From NCBI GenBank assembly GCA_024697865.1, contig JAILSC010000009.1, forward strand, positions 1-64,000: 64,000 nucleotides of DNA, written 5' to 3'. Below are positions 47,388 to 56,754 of this stretch, piece after piece (the stretch's first letter is position 1; each line of letters begins with the position of its first letter). The position numbers and the translations under genes were made by a program. The notes under the pieces are model-generated. The model worked only from the letters and a program-made list of their open reading frames with translations. It did not search any database and had not been told where the DNA came from. This DNA is from Candidatus Saccharimonadota bacterium. Its GTDB lineage: Bacteria > Patescibacteriota > Saccharimonadia > Saccharimonadales > Saccharimonadaceae.

Positions 47388-48488
47388 TTAAGAATTTAAA
47401 GGCATTATGATATGAGTATATTTATCACTCTTTTTATTCTTGAGAAGAATAGGAGCGACACGATCAGAAAAACAGAAATCAATTTCTGATTCCTCTAAGG
47501 AATTGAGCGCATCTAGAAGGAAGCGGGAATTAAGATTAATTTTACCTTCTTCTTTGACTTTAGTTTCAATTTGGGAATCGTTTTCGCCAAATTCATTAGC
47601 GATTGATTTAACTGAAAAGATGTCAGGGGCTTTAGTTTCACAGATAATAGAACCACCAACTGAGCGAGCAAAAAGTGCAGCAAGCTTAGTAACACGAGTC
47701 AGCTCCTCACGATTAAGAGTGGCTTTAATATTGCAATCCTTAGGAATAAGCTTTTGATAATCTGGGAAACTAGCGTCAATTAATTTAGAGATGATTTCAA
47801 CTTCGCCTAAACGAAAACGAACTAAATCTTGGTTAAAAGTAATTTCAACCTCCTCAACGTCATCAGTAATAGAGCGGAGTACTTCTTGTAGGGAATTAGC
47901 CGGAACAATCGCTTTGACTTCACTCTCAACTTTATCGATAAGCTTCTTTTCGGCGAGACGATAACCATCGGTGGCGGCAATAGCTAGACAATTATTATCC
48001 GTATTAAAGTAAACACCAGTAAGAGCGGGGCGAGTAAGATCATTACTACTAGCAATAATAACCTGACCAACACTAGCCTTAAATTCGTCGATACCGATCT
48101 TATAAGTGACAGCTTGTTTTTCGTCAATTTCAGGGAGTTCTGGAAAATCGTCGGCTAGAGCACCATTGATGGTGGACGAATATTTGCCGGCGGCGATAGT
48201 AACTTTGGTATCCTTAGTGGAAATTTCAATAGTTTCACCTTTAGGGAGGTTAGAAACGAATTCAGCTAAGAGTTTGGCAGGAACCGTCACTACGCCATCC
48301 TCAGAGTTGGAAACGGGAAGAAAATCAACTACTGCCATATCTAAATTGGTGGTAACTAAAGAAACTTTTTTATTATCTACTCGGATTAAAACATTATTAA
48401 GGATAGGTAAGGTAACTTTGCCGATAGCTATCCGACTGACACTATTTAAGGCACGGCTGAGTTTTTCTTGAGTAACTTTGATTTTCAT
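47388..48488 (-). CDS. dnaN: DNA polymerase III beta subunit
   Basis: MKIKVTQEKLSRALNSVSRIAIGKVTLPILNNVLI; RPALTGVYF; ATDGYRLAEK; IIMPLNS C-terminus. Confidence 0.95.
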   Translation of the reverse strand: MKIKVTQEKLSRALNSVSRIAIGKVTLPILNNVLIRVDNKKVSLVTTNLDMAVVDFLPVSNSEDGVVTVPAKLLAEFVSNLPKGETIEISTKDTKVTIAAGKYSSTINGALADDFPELPEIDEKQAVTYKIGIDEFKASVGQVIIASSNDLTRPALTGVYFNTDNNCLAIAATDGYRLAEKKLIDKVESEVKAIVPANSLQEVLRSITDDVEEVEITFNQDLVRFRLGEVEIISKLIDASFPDYQKLIPKDCNIKATLNREELTRVTKLAALFARSVGGSIICETKAPDIFSVKSIANEFGENDSQIETKVKEEGKINLNSRFLLDALNSLEESEIDFCFSDRVAPILLKNKKSDKYTHIIMPLNS

Positions 48489-48636
48489 TTAATTTGATTC
48501 CTTTCTATTAAAAATAATTTTGTAGCTGTAATAGTAGGTGCGGTGGAATAGTGGAAAAAATAGTTGAAAAACAGGGGTATAAAGACAGTGGGAAAGTTGG
48601 TGAGAAAGTCGGGAAAAGTGGGTGGGAAAGTAGAGT

Positions 48637-48732
48637 TTTACACGATTGATATATAATGATTGAAAGAATCCACAAAGTTTTACGTGTGATTTACACGGGA
48701 ATATCCACGTAGATTTACACTGAGTTTTACAC
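48637..48732. repeat. Four TTTACAC direct repeats in the dnaA-dnaN gap
   Basis: TTTACAC at 48637, 48690, 48714 and 48726. Confidence 0.7.
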
Positions 48733-48735
48733 ATT

Positions 48736-50094
48736 TTAGCCATAGAGTTTTTCCTTAATCTCTTCGATTTGATCACGGAGGACAAAGTTGAGTTTGAGGT
48801 CGCTTTCGATTTTTTTAATACCGTGCATAACGGTAGTATGATCCTTAACGCCAACCTCAGCTGCAACTTTATTGGTGCTAAGCCCTAATTCTTTTGAAAT
48901 AATAAACATAGCGACCTGGCGAGCGTTTTTAATATTGGCAACGCGAGATTTACTGCGAAGTTCGGTGGGGGTAATCTGGTAATATTTAGCGACTTTTTCG
49001 ACGATTTGTTTAGAAGAAACAGGACGAATCTTGGAAGACTTATTAACAGAAACGGAGCCATTTTCGATCAACTCTAGGGGAGTAAGGCCGCGAACTTCAG
49101 ACATTAAGAGAATGGTAGAAAATTCACCTTCGAGATCACGAATGTTGGTATTAACATGTTCGGCGATATATTCAATCGCTTCGGGCTCAATATCGGCACC
49201 CATGAGTTCGGCTTTAGCTCTTAAAATAGCACACTTATCTTCGAATTTAGGGAGTTGAAGATCGAAAGCTCCGGCCCAAGTTAAGCGAGAAGCGAGGCGT
49301 TCATCGACGGATTTGATTTGAGAAGGAAGGCGATCCGAAGTAACAATGATTTGTTTATTGAGTTGATAGAGGTTGTTAAAAATATTAAAGAATTCTTCTT
49401 GAGATTTTTCCTTATTCATAATGAATTGGAAATCGTCAATAATCAAACAGTCTAGATCTTGGAATTTACGATTAAATTCTTTACCTTTGCCATTGCGAAC
49501 CGCGTCAACGAAATCGGAATAAAAGTCGGAAATAGGAGTATAAAGAATTTTGTAATCCGGATTATTGGCTAATAATTCATTGCCAATGGCTTGAACGAGG
49601 TGAGTTTTACCGAGGCCGGGACCACCATAAAGAAAGAAAGGGTTATAGCGAGTTCCAGGAGCATCAATAATGCTTTTAGCGGCGGCAACAGCAACATCAT
49701 TATTGGAACCAACGATGAAATTATCGAGGGAGTATTTTTGATTTAGACCGTTATGTTTTATAGAATCTGGTTTAAAACTACGGTTAGAATTGATTGGTTT
49801 TTTAGTAATAACAGTATTTTTGATGACTTCACGAGAGCGAATCTTAGATTTATTAGAAGACTTAACTTCAAAGGTAATAGTATCAACGGTGACACGATTG
49901 TTTTGAAGGGCAGTGGAAATAAGGTCATAGTAACGATTACGAAGTTGCTTGACATAGAAGGTGTTTTTGACGCCGATTTTAATATTACCATCTTTAGTAG
50001 AAATTAAAGAGGTATCCTGAAACCAAGTGGAAAAATTAGCTGGGGATATTTGCTGTTCAATTTCAGCTAGCGCATTCTTCCAAACATCATACAT
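48736..50094 (-). CDS. dnaA: Chromosomal replication initiator DnaA
   Basis: NPFFLYGGPGLGKTHLVQAIGNE, LIIDDFQFI, DHTTVMHGIKKIE. Confidence 0.96.
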   Translation of the reverse strand: MYDVWKNALAEIEQQISPANFSTWFQDTSLISTKDGNIKIGVKNTFYVKQLRNRYYDLISTALQNNRVTVDTITFEVKSSNKSKIRSREVIKNTVITKKPINSNRSFKPDSIKHNGLNQKYSLDNFIVGSNNDVAVAAAKSIIDAPGTRYNPFFLYGGPGLGKTHLVQAIGNELLANNPDYKILYTPISDFYSDFVDAVRNGKGKEFNRKFQDLDCLIIDDFQFIMNKEKSQEEFFNIFNNLYQLNKQIIVTSDRLPSQIKSVDERLASRLTWAGAFDLQLPKFEDKCAILRAKAELMGADIEPEAIEYIAEHVNTNIRDLEGEFSTILLMSEVRGLTPLELIENGSVSVNKSSKIRPVSSKQIVEKVAKYYQITPTELRSKSRVANIKNARQVAMFIISKELGLSTNKVAAEVGVKDHTTVMHGIKKIESDLKLNFVLRDQIEEIKEKLYG

Positions 50095-50145
50095 TTTGTG
50101 TATTTACCTCCTCTTTGTAGGACTATTATAGCACGAAAGTGAGAG

Positions 50146-50275
50146 TTTTCCACAAGTTTGCGAAAGAAAATTTTTGTGGTGTAATGCTAGAATAAGTTAA
50201 TAGAGGTGAGATTTTCCACAGGAACAAAAGAACCCCATAAAATAGTGTGGAAAACTTCTTGAAAAATGTGGAAAA
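50146..50275. promoter_or_regulatory. Probable oriC: DnaA-box cluster
   Basis: TTTTCCACA at 50146-50154 and 50212-50220, TGTGGAAAA at 50246-50254 and 50267-50275, in the dnaA-rpmH gap. Confidence 0.75.
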
Positions 50276-50327
50276 ATGCGGTATACTATATAAAGAATTT
50301 GAAAATAATAAAAGTTTAAGGAATAAT

Positions 50328-50465
50328 ATGCCAAAGCGAACATATCAGCCACATAAGAAGCAACGCAAAGCTGAACATGGATTCATGAAAAGAAATAGCA
50401 GTAAGTCAGGACGAAAGGTATTGAAACTACGTCGACTTAAGGGACGGGCAAGATTATCAGCTTAA
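50328..50465 (+). CDS. rpmH: 50S ribosomal protein L34
   Basis: [45 protein letters not shown]. Confidence 0.95.
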   Translation: MPKRTYQPHKKQRKAEHGFMKRNSSKSGRKVLKLRRLKGRARLSA

Positions 50466-50470
50466 TGAAT

Positions 50471-50486
50471 AAGCCCCTCGGGGCTT
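50471..50486. terminator. Terminator-like hairpin after rpmH
   Basis: AAGCCCC-TC-GGGGCTT. Confidence 0.5.
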
Positions 50487-50504
50487 ATTTGATATAATAA
50501 TAAT

Positions 50505-50864
50505 ATGTTAAATAAGAAATACCGGTTTCATTCACGCGGGGGAGTGAAATATGTGTATCAAAAGGGAAAGACGATTCGGCGACCCGGAATGTCTTTGGTG
50601 TTTTGTGAAAATACTAAAGGCTTTACACGAGTAGCGGTAGTGGTGTCTAAGAAAGTTGAAAAGACTGCTGTAAAACGAAATCGGATTCGACGACGTATAT
50701 ATGAGGCTCTAAGGATAAATATGGATTTGATCCCGAAGGAGCATGATTATATTTTTGTAGTTTACGATAAAAAAATGGGAACAATAGCCTTTACTGAGTT
50801 GGAGAAATTATTAGGGGAATTAGTGGCCGAGAGTAAAGTGTGCTATAATAAGAAGAATGGATAA
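50505..50864 (+). CDS. rnpA: Ribonuclease P protein component
   Basis: VAVVVSKKVEKTAVKRNRIRRRIYEALR. Confidence 0.93.
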   Translation: MLNKKYRFHSRGGVKYVYQKGKTIRRPGMSLVFCENTKGFTRVAVVVSKKVEKTAVKRNRIRRRIYEALRINMDLIPKEHDYIFVVYDKKMGTIAFTELEKLLGELVAESKVCYNKKNG

Positions 50865-51966
50865 AAAGAGTGTAAAAAAATACATCTATGGGGGGCTCTT
50901 TGTTCTTTTTGTGATTGGTTCGATTGCCACCGGAAGTCCGTTTAACTTTATCGATATGATCGTGGTGAGGCCAATCGTCAATATTTTGTTTGTGATCTTT
51001 AATTTGGTACACGATTTTGGTTTAGCGATTATTATTTTAACAATCATCGTGAAGCTTTGTATGTGGCCAATAATGAAAAAACAATTGAATCAATCTAAAT
51101 TGATTCGGAAGTTGCAGCCAGAATTAACGAAGATTAAGAAGAATTGTAAAGGTAATAAACAATTAGAATCTTTGCAAACGATGGATTTATATAAGCGATA
51201 CAATGTAAAACCATTTGCATCGATGTTGACGTTATTGATTCAGTTACCAATCTTTATTGCGATTTTCTCGGCGATTCGAGTAGTAGCTACGCCAATGCCG
51301 ACGGATAATCTAATGAACCGAGCTTATAGTATTGTGGCTTATGAAGGTTCAGAGATAAAAACACTGGAGGAAAAACAAGAAGTATATTTGGCCAGCTTAA
51401 CAGATGAATCGGTGCCGGTAGAAGAAAAATTGGCTTATGATTTTCACCCGCAACTATTTGGGGTGATTAATTTAGACGTAAAGGCGAGCGACGTGTTGAT
51501 GGGAAATTTTTCCTGGAGCGCATTGTTTATCTTGATTTGTACGATTGCGGCCTCAGTGATTCAATATTGGGCCACAAAACAACAGATGCCTTCCGGTAAA
51601 TCGGAGAAAAAGAAGAAGTTCCGCGATCTAATTAAAGAAGCTAAAGACGGAAAAGAGATTGATGAGTCTGAAATTAGTACAATAGCAACTGGTTCAATGG
51701 CTGGGATGATGCCAATCATGATGTTTGTCATTATGTTTAACTTGAATGGGGCGTTGGCATTCTATTACTTCCTTAGTAATATTATTACGGTAACACAGCA
51801 AAGAATAGTGTTAAGAAAAGTAGATGACGAAATTGATGCAGTAACAGATAAAGCTGTACTAAAAGAACTTAGGGGGATTAAAGAAGCCGAAGTGGTGGAA
51901 AATAAAAAAACAGGAACAAAAGTAACAAGAATCTCCGCGAAAGATATTAAAAAGAAAAGGAGATAA
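50857..51966 (+). CDS. yidC: Membrane protein insertase YidC/Oxa1
   Basis: DFGLAIIILTIIVKLCMWPIMKKQLNQSKLIRKLQPEL; MPIMMFVIMFNLNGALAFYYFLSNIITVTQQ. Confidence 0.93.
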   Translation: MDKKSVKKYIYGGLFVLFVIGSIATGSPFNFIDMIVVRPIVNILFVIFNLVHDFGLAIIILTIIVKLCMWPIMKKQLNQSKLIRKLQPELTKIKKNCKGNKQLESLQTMDLYKRYNVKPFASMLTLLIQLPIFIAIFSAIRVVATPMPTDNLMNRAYSIVAYEGSEIKTLEEKQEVYLASLTDESVPVEEKLAYDFHPQLFGVINLDVKASDVLMGNFSWSALFILICTIAASVIQYWATKQQMPSGKSEKKKKFRDLIKEAKDGKEIDESEISTIATGSMAGMMPIMMFVIMFNLNGALAFYYFLSNIITVTQQRIVLRKVDDEIDAVTDKAVLKELRGIKEAEVVENKKTGTKVTRISAKDIKKKRR

Positions 51967-51968
51967 AT

Positions 51969-52430
51969 ATGAATAAAGATGAATCAATTAGATTTGCTGC
52001 CAGATATCTGGAAGATTTACTGAGCTTTTTTGGAATTAATGTAGCAGTAAGTTCAACAATTGACGATGAGGTAATTCAGTTATCGGTGCCCTCCACGTCG
52101 CTTAACTCGCTATTGATTGGCCGAAATGCGGATAATTTGCGAGCCTTACAGCATATAGTATCGATGGCTTTAGTATCTAAAGAGGCGGAAGTAACTAGAG
52201 TGAATGTAGATGTAGCTAATTACAAAAGACAGAGGGCAGATAGAATCGCTAGTAAAGCTGAGGGATGGATCGCAAAAGTACGTGAAAGTGGACAGCCATT
52301 TATCGTAGATTTAAATGCGGCAGACCGAAGAGTGGTGCATAAGGTAGCACAGGATTATTCGGATATTGAGACGCATTCGGAAGGGGAGGGAAGAGAACGA
52401 AAGCTAATCATTTCTAAAATTGGCGAATAA
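51969..52430 (+). CDS. jag: KH-R3H RNA-binding protein Jag/KhpB
   Basis: LIGRNADNLRALQHIVSMAL (KH), R3H-like RVVHKVAQDYSDIETHSEGEGRERKLII; gene order. Confidence 0.88.
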   Translation: MNKDESIRFAARYLEDLLSFFGINVAVSSTIDDEVIQLSVPSTSLNSLLIGRNADNLRALQHIVSMALVSKEAEVTRVNVDVANYKRQRADRIASKAEGWIAKVRESGQPFIVDLNAADRRVVHKVAQDYSDIETHSEGEGRERKLIISKIGE

Positions 52431-52440
52431 ATAACAATAA

Positions 52441-52472
52441 AAAAATAGCCACTTTAAAAGTGGCTATTTTTT
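52441..52472. terminator. Bidirectional terminator
   Basis: AAAAATAGCCACTTT-TAA-AAGTGGCTATTTTTT. Confidence 0.85.
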
Positions 52473-54099
52473 ACTCAGTTTCAGTTGAGTGATTGCCGCC
52501 AAGGATGAGGACGAAGTCATAGTCGGTAGAAACACCGGCAGGGAGATCTTCGGCGGATTTAGCTTCAACGTTATATTTCTGCTCTAAGAATTTTAGACTA
52601 TCTGGTTTAGCATCAGTGAGAGCATAAAGGGTGTAATTATCAGTATATTCGCCAGCAGGAGCGTCGTCGGTGGTAACACCGTCGTAAAGATCGGTGGTGA
52701 GCTCGGCCGCTTCAGTGGCGGCAAGGCCTGGAGTTTCGGCACCATTCAGGATAAGAATAGCAGTGTCTTCGTAGGCGAGAGGCTCGTTAGAGAACATTTT
52801 GGCAACATAATTCTGGATGGCAGTGTAATAGCCGACGCCGCCAACTGGCAAGACATAAGAAATGCCGTTGATAGTACCAGTAGTCATGTAATTTTCTGGC
52901 TCGATTAAGGAGACTTGTCGCATGTGATCAAAATCGAATTCGGAAAGGAGATGAGCAAGAGTTTTTAACTCATTGACGGAAAAACTAGAGCTAAAATTAT
53001 CTCCTAGGGTGTTGGCTAGATCAAGAAGTTCAGAGATAGAGAGGTTCTTTTCGAAGACTTTGTCTTTAATACCAATAAGAATTTTTTGCTGAGAAGCCCC
53101 ACGAGAGAAGTCGCCACTAGTAGTACCGTGACGAGCGCGAGCGAGACCAAGAGCTTCTTCACCGTCTAAAGTATAAGGAATGCCAGCCTGGTAGACGGCT
53201 TTAGTATATTCATAGTCCGCGATGTCTTCATCTAAGGTAACAGTGACTCCGTCAAGAATATTTACGATAGAAACCAAAGAACCCCAGTTGAGGTGGGCGT
53301 AATATTGAAGGTCTAGACCCAGAATACTACTAACTTCTGTCATCAAGGCTTCGGCGCCAGCCCGGTCATTGCTACCGTCCATATTGTTACACCAATAAAC
53401 CTCATTAATTTTGCCGGTAGCGGTGCAGGTGTTAGAGACTTTAAGGTCGCGAGGGAGAGAGAGCATGGCTAGGTCGCCGGTTTCTTGATTAAGACTGATT
53501 ACCATAATGGAATCGGTTAGTTGAGCACCGTCATGAACGTAATTTCCCTCAGTTCCTTCCATGTCATAGCCGCTAGTGCCAAAAGCGAGGATATTAGTGC
53601 GACCGTTTTCATCGGTCTTTAAGGGGTCGTAGGTTTCTGAGAAAAAGTCAAAAATGTTGCCGTCATTAGTCATATTGCTAAGTTTATTATTAAGCCAGAT
53701 AATAACACCTACGCCAATGATAAGCAGGATCAAGATAATAATAATGATAGTAGTAATAACTTTACGTTTCTTACTTTTAGGCTTCTTTTCTTTTTTCATT
53801 TTTTTGGCTTTCTTTATGGGTTCATTAGCGGCAACTAGTTGGCCGGATTGTTCATCAAAATCAAAAGCTTGAACTGGTTTAAGAAAATCTTCAGTGGTGC
53901 CAGATGAAACAACAGGAGTAGACTGAGGTTTCTGGCTGATGGTTTTCTTAGAGGTAGCTTTTTTAGTAGCTGTTTTCTTAACAACAGGTTTTTTAGTAGT
54001 TGATTTTTTAGAGGTAGTTTTTTTAGTGGCAGTAGTAGCAGCGGTCGTTTTTTTGGGACGACGCGGAGCTAGGCCATCAATTGATTTATTTTTGTCCAT
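52471..54099 (-). CDS. LytR-CpsA-Psr (LCP) family protein
   Basis: DSIMVISLNQETGDLAMLSLPRDLKV, INEVYW, YAHLNWGSLVSIVNILDGVTVTL, LGLARARHG; Lys/Thr-rich N-terminus; LytR_C-like domain. Confidence 0.88.
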   Translation of the reverse strand: MDKNKSIDGLAPRRPKKTTAATTATKKTTSKKSTTKKPVVKKTATKKATSKKTISQKPQSTPVVSSGTTEDFLKPVQAFDFDEQSGQLVAANEPIKKAKKMKKEKKPKSKKRKVITTIIIIILILLIIGVGVIIWLNNKLSNMTNDGNIFDFFSETYDPLKTDENGRTNILAFGTSGYDMEGTEGNYVHDGAQLTDSIMVISLNQETGDLAMLSLPRDLKVSNTCTATGKINEVYWCNNMDGSNDRAGAEALMTEVSSILGLDLQYYAHLNWGSLVSIVNILDGVTVTLDEDIADYEYTKAVYQAGIPYTLDGEEALGLARARHGTTSGDFSRGASQQKILIGIKDKVFEKNLSISELLDLANTLGDNFSSSFSVNELKTLAHLLSEFDFDHMRQVSLIEPENYMTTGTINGISYVLPVGGVGYYTAIQNYVAKMFSNEPLAYEDTAILILNGAETPGLAATEAAELTTDLYDGVTTDDAPAGEYTDNYTLYALTDAKPDSLKFLEQKYNVEAKSAEDLPAGVSTDYDFVLILGGNHSTETE

Positions 54100-54118
54100 T
54101 GTTTATAATTATAGCATA

Positions 54119-54445
54119 ATGAGCGTGAAATTAACGAAAAAACAATTAGCGGTATTAACCTACATAGAGGATTTTACAGAGGCTCAAGGATATTCTCCTT
54201 CTTATCGGGAAATTATGGCGGGATTAGGGTTGTCGTCGGTGTCGGCGGTGGCGGAACACGTAGATAATTTAGTCGAAAAGGGAGCTTTGAAAAAAGTTCC
54301 AGGGGCGGCGAGATCATTAGAAATATTAGATTATAAACACGAAGAAACAGTAAAATTATTTAAAGAAAAAGTGTTAATTGCCTCGGACGATGACAAAAAG
54401 ATACTGGTCAAGGCCGCGGAAATACTGGGATTAGATTTAGAATAA
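54119..54445 (+). CDS. LexA-like DNA-binding protein without a peptidase domain
   Basis: MSVKLTKKQLAVLTYIEDFTEAQGYSPSYREIMAGLGLSSVSAVAEHVDNLVEKGALKKVPGAARSLEI; ends at 108 aa. Confidence 0.8.
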   Translation: MSVKLTKKQLAVLTYIEDFTEAQGYSPSYREIMAGLGLSSVSAVAEHVDNLVEKGALKKVPGAARSLEILDYKHEETVKLFKEKVLIASDDDKKILVKAAEILGLDLE

Positions 54446-56128
54446 TTATTTCAAATCAAAGACATTGCCGGTTTCAATGATGGTGGAATCATCCCAGGCA
54501 GGGCCGGTTTGGATTTCTTCTACCATATGGTCTTCCTCATTCCAGACATAGTAAATGATAGTGCGATCTCTAGGTGCTTTGATGCCTTGGAATAACTCAG
54601 TGCTGGACTTACCTTTGTGTAGATCATCGAAAGCGTTGCCGAGGTCTTCGAAGGAAATAGGTTGGTCGGAGCGAAGCATCTTAGAGTGGTTCTCATTAAC
54701 ACCTTTAATGTAGAGAATCGGATTGAAACGACTATTAATGTAATCATATTCCCAAACACCGTCACGATAGCCGTGATCGGCCATAATAACTATGGAAGCA
54801 TTGTCATAAGCATTGGCTGATTTAAGACGATCAAGATAAGCTTTGATTACTTTGAAGGTAGCGGTTTGTTTTTGGGAATAAGTACCGACGGTTTTATCGA
54901 CAGGGTTGAGGTTTTCGTCGAGATTAAACCAGATATGAGCACCTTCGAGGTGAATAAAGTGGAAGACTTTTTGGTCAACAACCTCTAGCTCTTCGTTGTT
55001 ATAAATATCGTAATTGGCCTTATCACGCCAATCGAAATCAACTTTATTGTCTTCGAGATCGGATTTTTGGAAACTTAAGTTTTCGATATGAGCCTTACCT
55101 TTAAGGGGGTAAGGGAGATATTTGTAAAAATCATATCTGGCAATTTCGCTGAAGAAATTACTGCGGTTGATTTTAGTACGACTAGATATATTTTTGAAAA
55201 TGGCAGCGGATCCAGGATCCATGATAACGTCGTTGTCGTAGAAATACATATTATAGTGATCATCATTCAAAGTTTTAATGATGCTTGAATTGGCGAAAGC
55301 TGACTGAGAATATTTATCGAAGCTGGTTTCGTTATGGTTGGGAATTTGGGAAAAGATATAAGGGATAGAATCTCTAGTATACGGATAATAGGAGACGGTA
55401 TCTTGATAATAAGTAAAATCTTTAAAGGTGTTTTGATAATCTGAATCGTCTTGCAAAAGGTTGTCGAAGGATTTAGAATCAACGGCGTCTACGAGGAAAA
55501 TGAAGAAATTACGATCATTAGAGACCTGATTGTAGTAATCAAAGGTGGCTTTAGTGATGAATTTATCCTTAAGGGCGTCAGTGGTGACGAGGGAAGAGAC
55601 TAGAGAAACTGTGAGCATGGCAAATACTATGCCGGTGATGGGGGCGATAAAAGAAACCACCTTAGGAAGTTTAAATTTTTTGATAGCAAAGAAGAGACCG
55701 GCAAAAGCGATAAGCCAAAGAATAACAGAAATGGCGGATTCAACTTTATATTGGCGCCATTTAAATACCTCTCCATTAATACCGGGAAGAGTATTAGCAA
55801 GGAAGTTACCCTGGATATAAGTGATCAGAAAAACACAGAAGACGACGGAAGTAATAATATAGTAAACATTGATTTTTTTGAAAAGCTTGATAGCGCAAAA
55901 GTAAACTAAGGCGAAGAAGGCGAGGAGGATGACGGTAAAGATAAAGAAAGCGGGGACGAGCTGGGGAAGCATATCGTAAAGGTCGAACCAGAAATCATTA
56001 ATATTGCCAGAATATAGGGAAATAGGTTCAAAAATTAAGAACATAAAGCTGATAGCAAAAGACAAAACTATAGCTGGTAAAAAGTTTTTAAAAAATTGGT
56101 GTTTTGTTTCGATTTGATCCTTCTTCAT
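54446..56128 (-). CDS. Membrane sulfatase/phosphoethanolamine-transferase-like protein
   Basis: Five TM helices, NFFIFLVDAVDSKSFDNLL, HFIHLEGAHIWFN, IVIMADHGYRDG. Confidence 0.75.
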   Translation of the reverse strand: MKKDQIETKHQFFKNFLPAIVLSFAISFMFLIFEPISLYSGNINDFWFDLYDMLPQLVPAFFIFTVILLAFFALVYFCAIKLFKKINVYYIITSVVFCVFLITYIQGNFLANTLPGINGEVFKWRQYKVESAISVILWLIAFAGLFFAIKKFKLPKVVSFIAPITGIVFAMLTVSLVSSLVTTDALKDKFITKATFDYYNQVSNDRNFFIFLVDAVDSKSFDNLLQDDSDYQNTFKDFTYYQDTVSYYPYTRDSIPYIFSQIPNHNETSFDKYSQSAFANSSIIKTLNDDHYNMYFYDNDVIMDPGSAAIFKNISSRTKINRSNFFSEIARYDFYKYLPYPLKGKAHIENLSFQKSDLEDNKVDFDWRDKANYDIYNNEELEVVDQKVFHFIHLEGAHIWFNLDENLNPVDKTVGTYSQKQTATFKVIKAYLDRLKSANAYDNASIVIMADHGYRDGVWEYDYINSRFNPILYIKGVNENHSKMLRSDQPISFEDLGNAFDDLHKGKSSTELFQGIKAPRDRTIIYYVWNEEDHMVEEIQTGPAWDDSTIIETGNVFDLK

Positions 56129-56202
56129 CTTAGTAGATATTATACTATAATTTGGTGAAAAAAGAATGAAAATGTTATAATGTTATTAGGAGAATTATCG
56201 TT

Positions 56203-56754
56203 ATGGCTAAGAGACGAAACTATCGAAAAATAATCTGGTGGACGGTTGGAGTAATTTTGGTGGCCGGAATAGTGATAGCTGGTATAGTAATTGGAATCAA
56301 TAATACTGGAAGAACTAACAATGACGAAATGACAAAGACCGAGGAGCAACCAAAAGTTGAACAAAAGGACGATAACGATAACAAAAACACAGAAGAAGAG
56401 AACACAGAAGAGATTGATGATTATAAAAAAATAACGCAATATGAAGGAGCAGATCCAAACAAAGCAGAAGAGCTATCTGGGGTAGTGACTTACGCAAGCG
56501 TAAATGGCGGTACGTTAGTGATTCGGACAAGTATTGACCAATATCTAACAGAGGGGACTTGTGATTTGACTTTAGAACGGGATGGGCATATAATATATAG
56601 TGATACGACTAATATAGTGGGTGAGGCGTCGACTGCGACTTGTCAGGGATTTGATGTGACAACAGCAGGACTTGGGGAAGGAAAAATAGATATCATTATA
56701 AATTTGAATGCGAATAGTAAGAGCGGGGTGATTCGCGGAGGAGTCGATATTTGA
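56203..56754 (+). CDS. Single-TM extracytoplasmic hypothetical protein
   Basis: TM helix, Glu/Asp/Asn linker, short beta-rich domain; overlaps the next gene start (ATGA-type). Confidence 0.6.
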   Translation: MAKRRNYRKIIWWTVGVILVAGIVIAGIVIGINNTGRTNNDEMTKTEEQPKVEQKDDNDNKNTEEENTEEIDDYKKITQYEGADPNKAEELSGVVTYASVNGGTLVIRTSIDQYLTEGTCDLTLERDGHIIYSDTTNIVGEASTATCQGFDVTTAGLGEGKIDIIINLNANSKSGVIRGGVDI

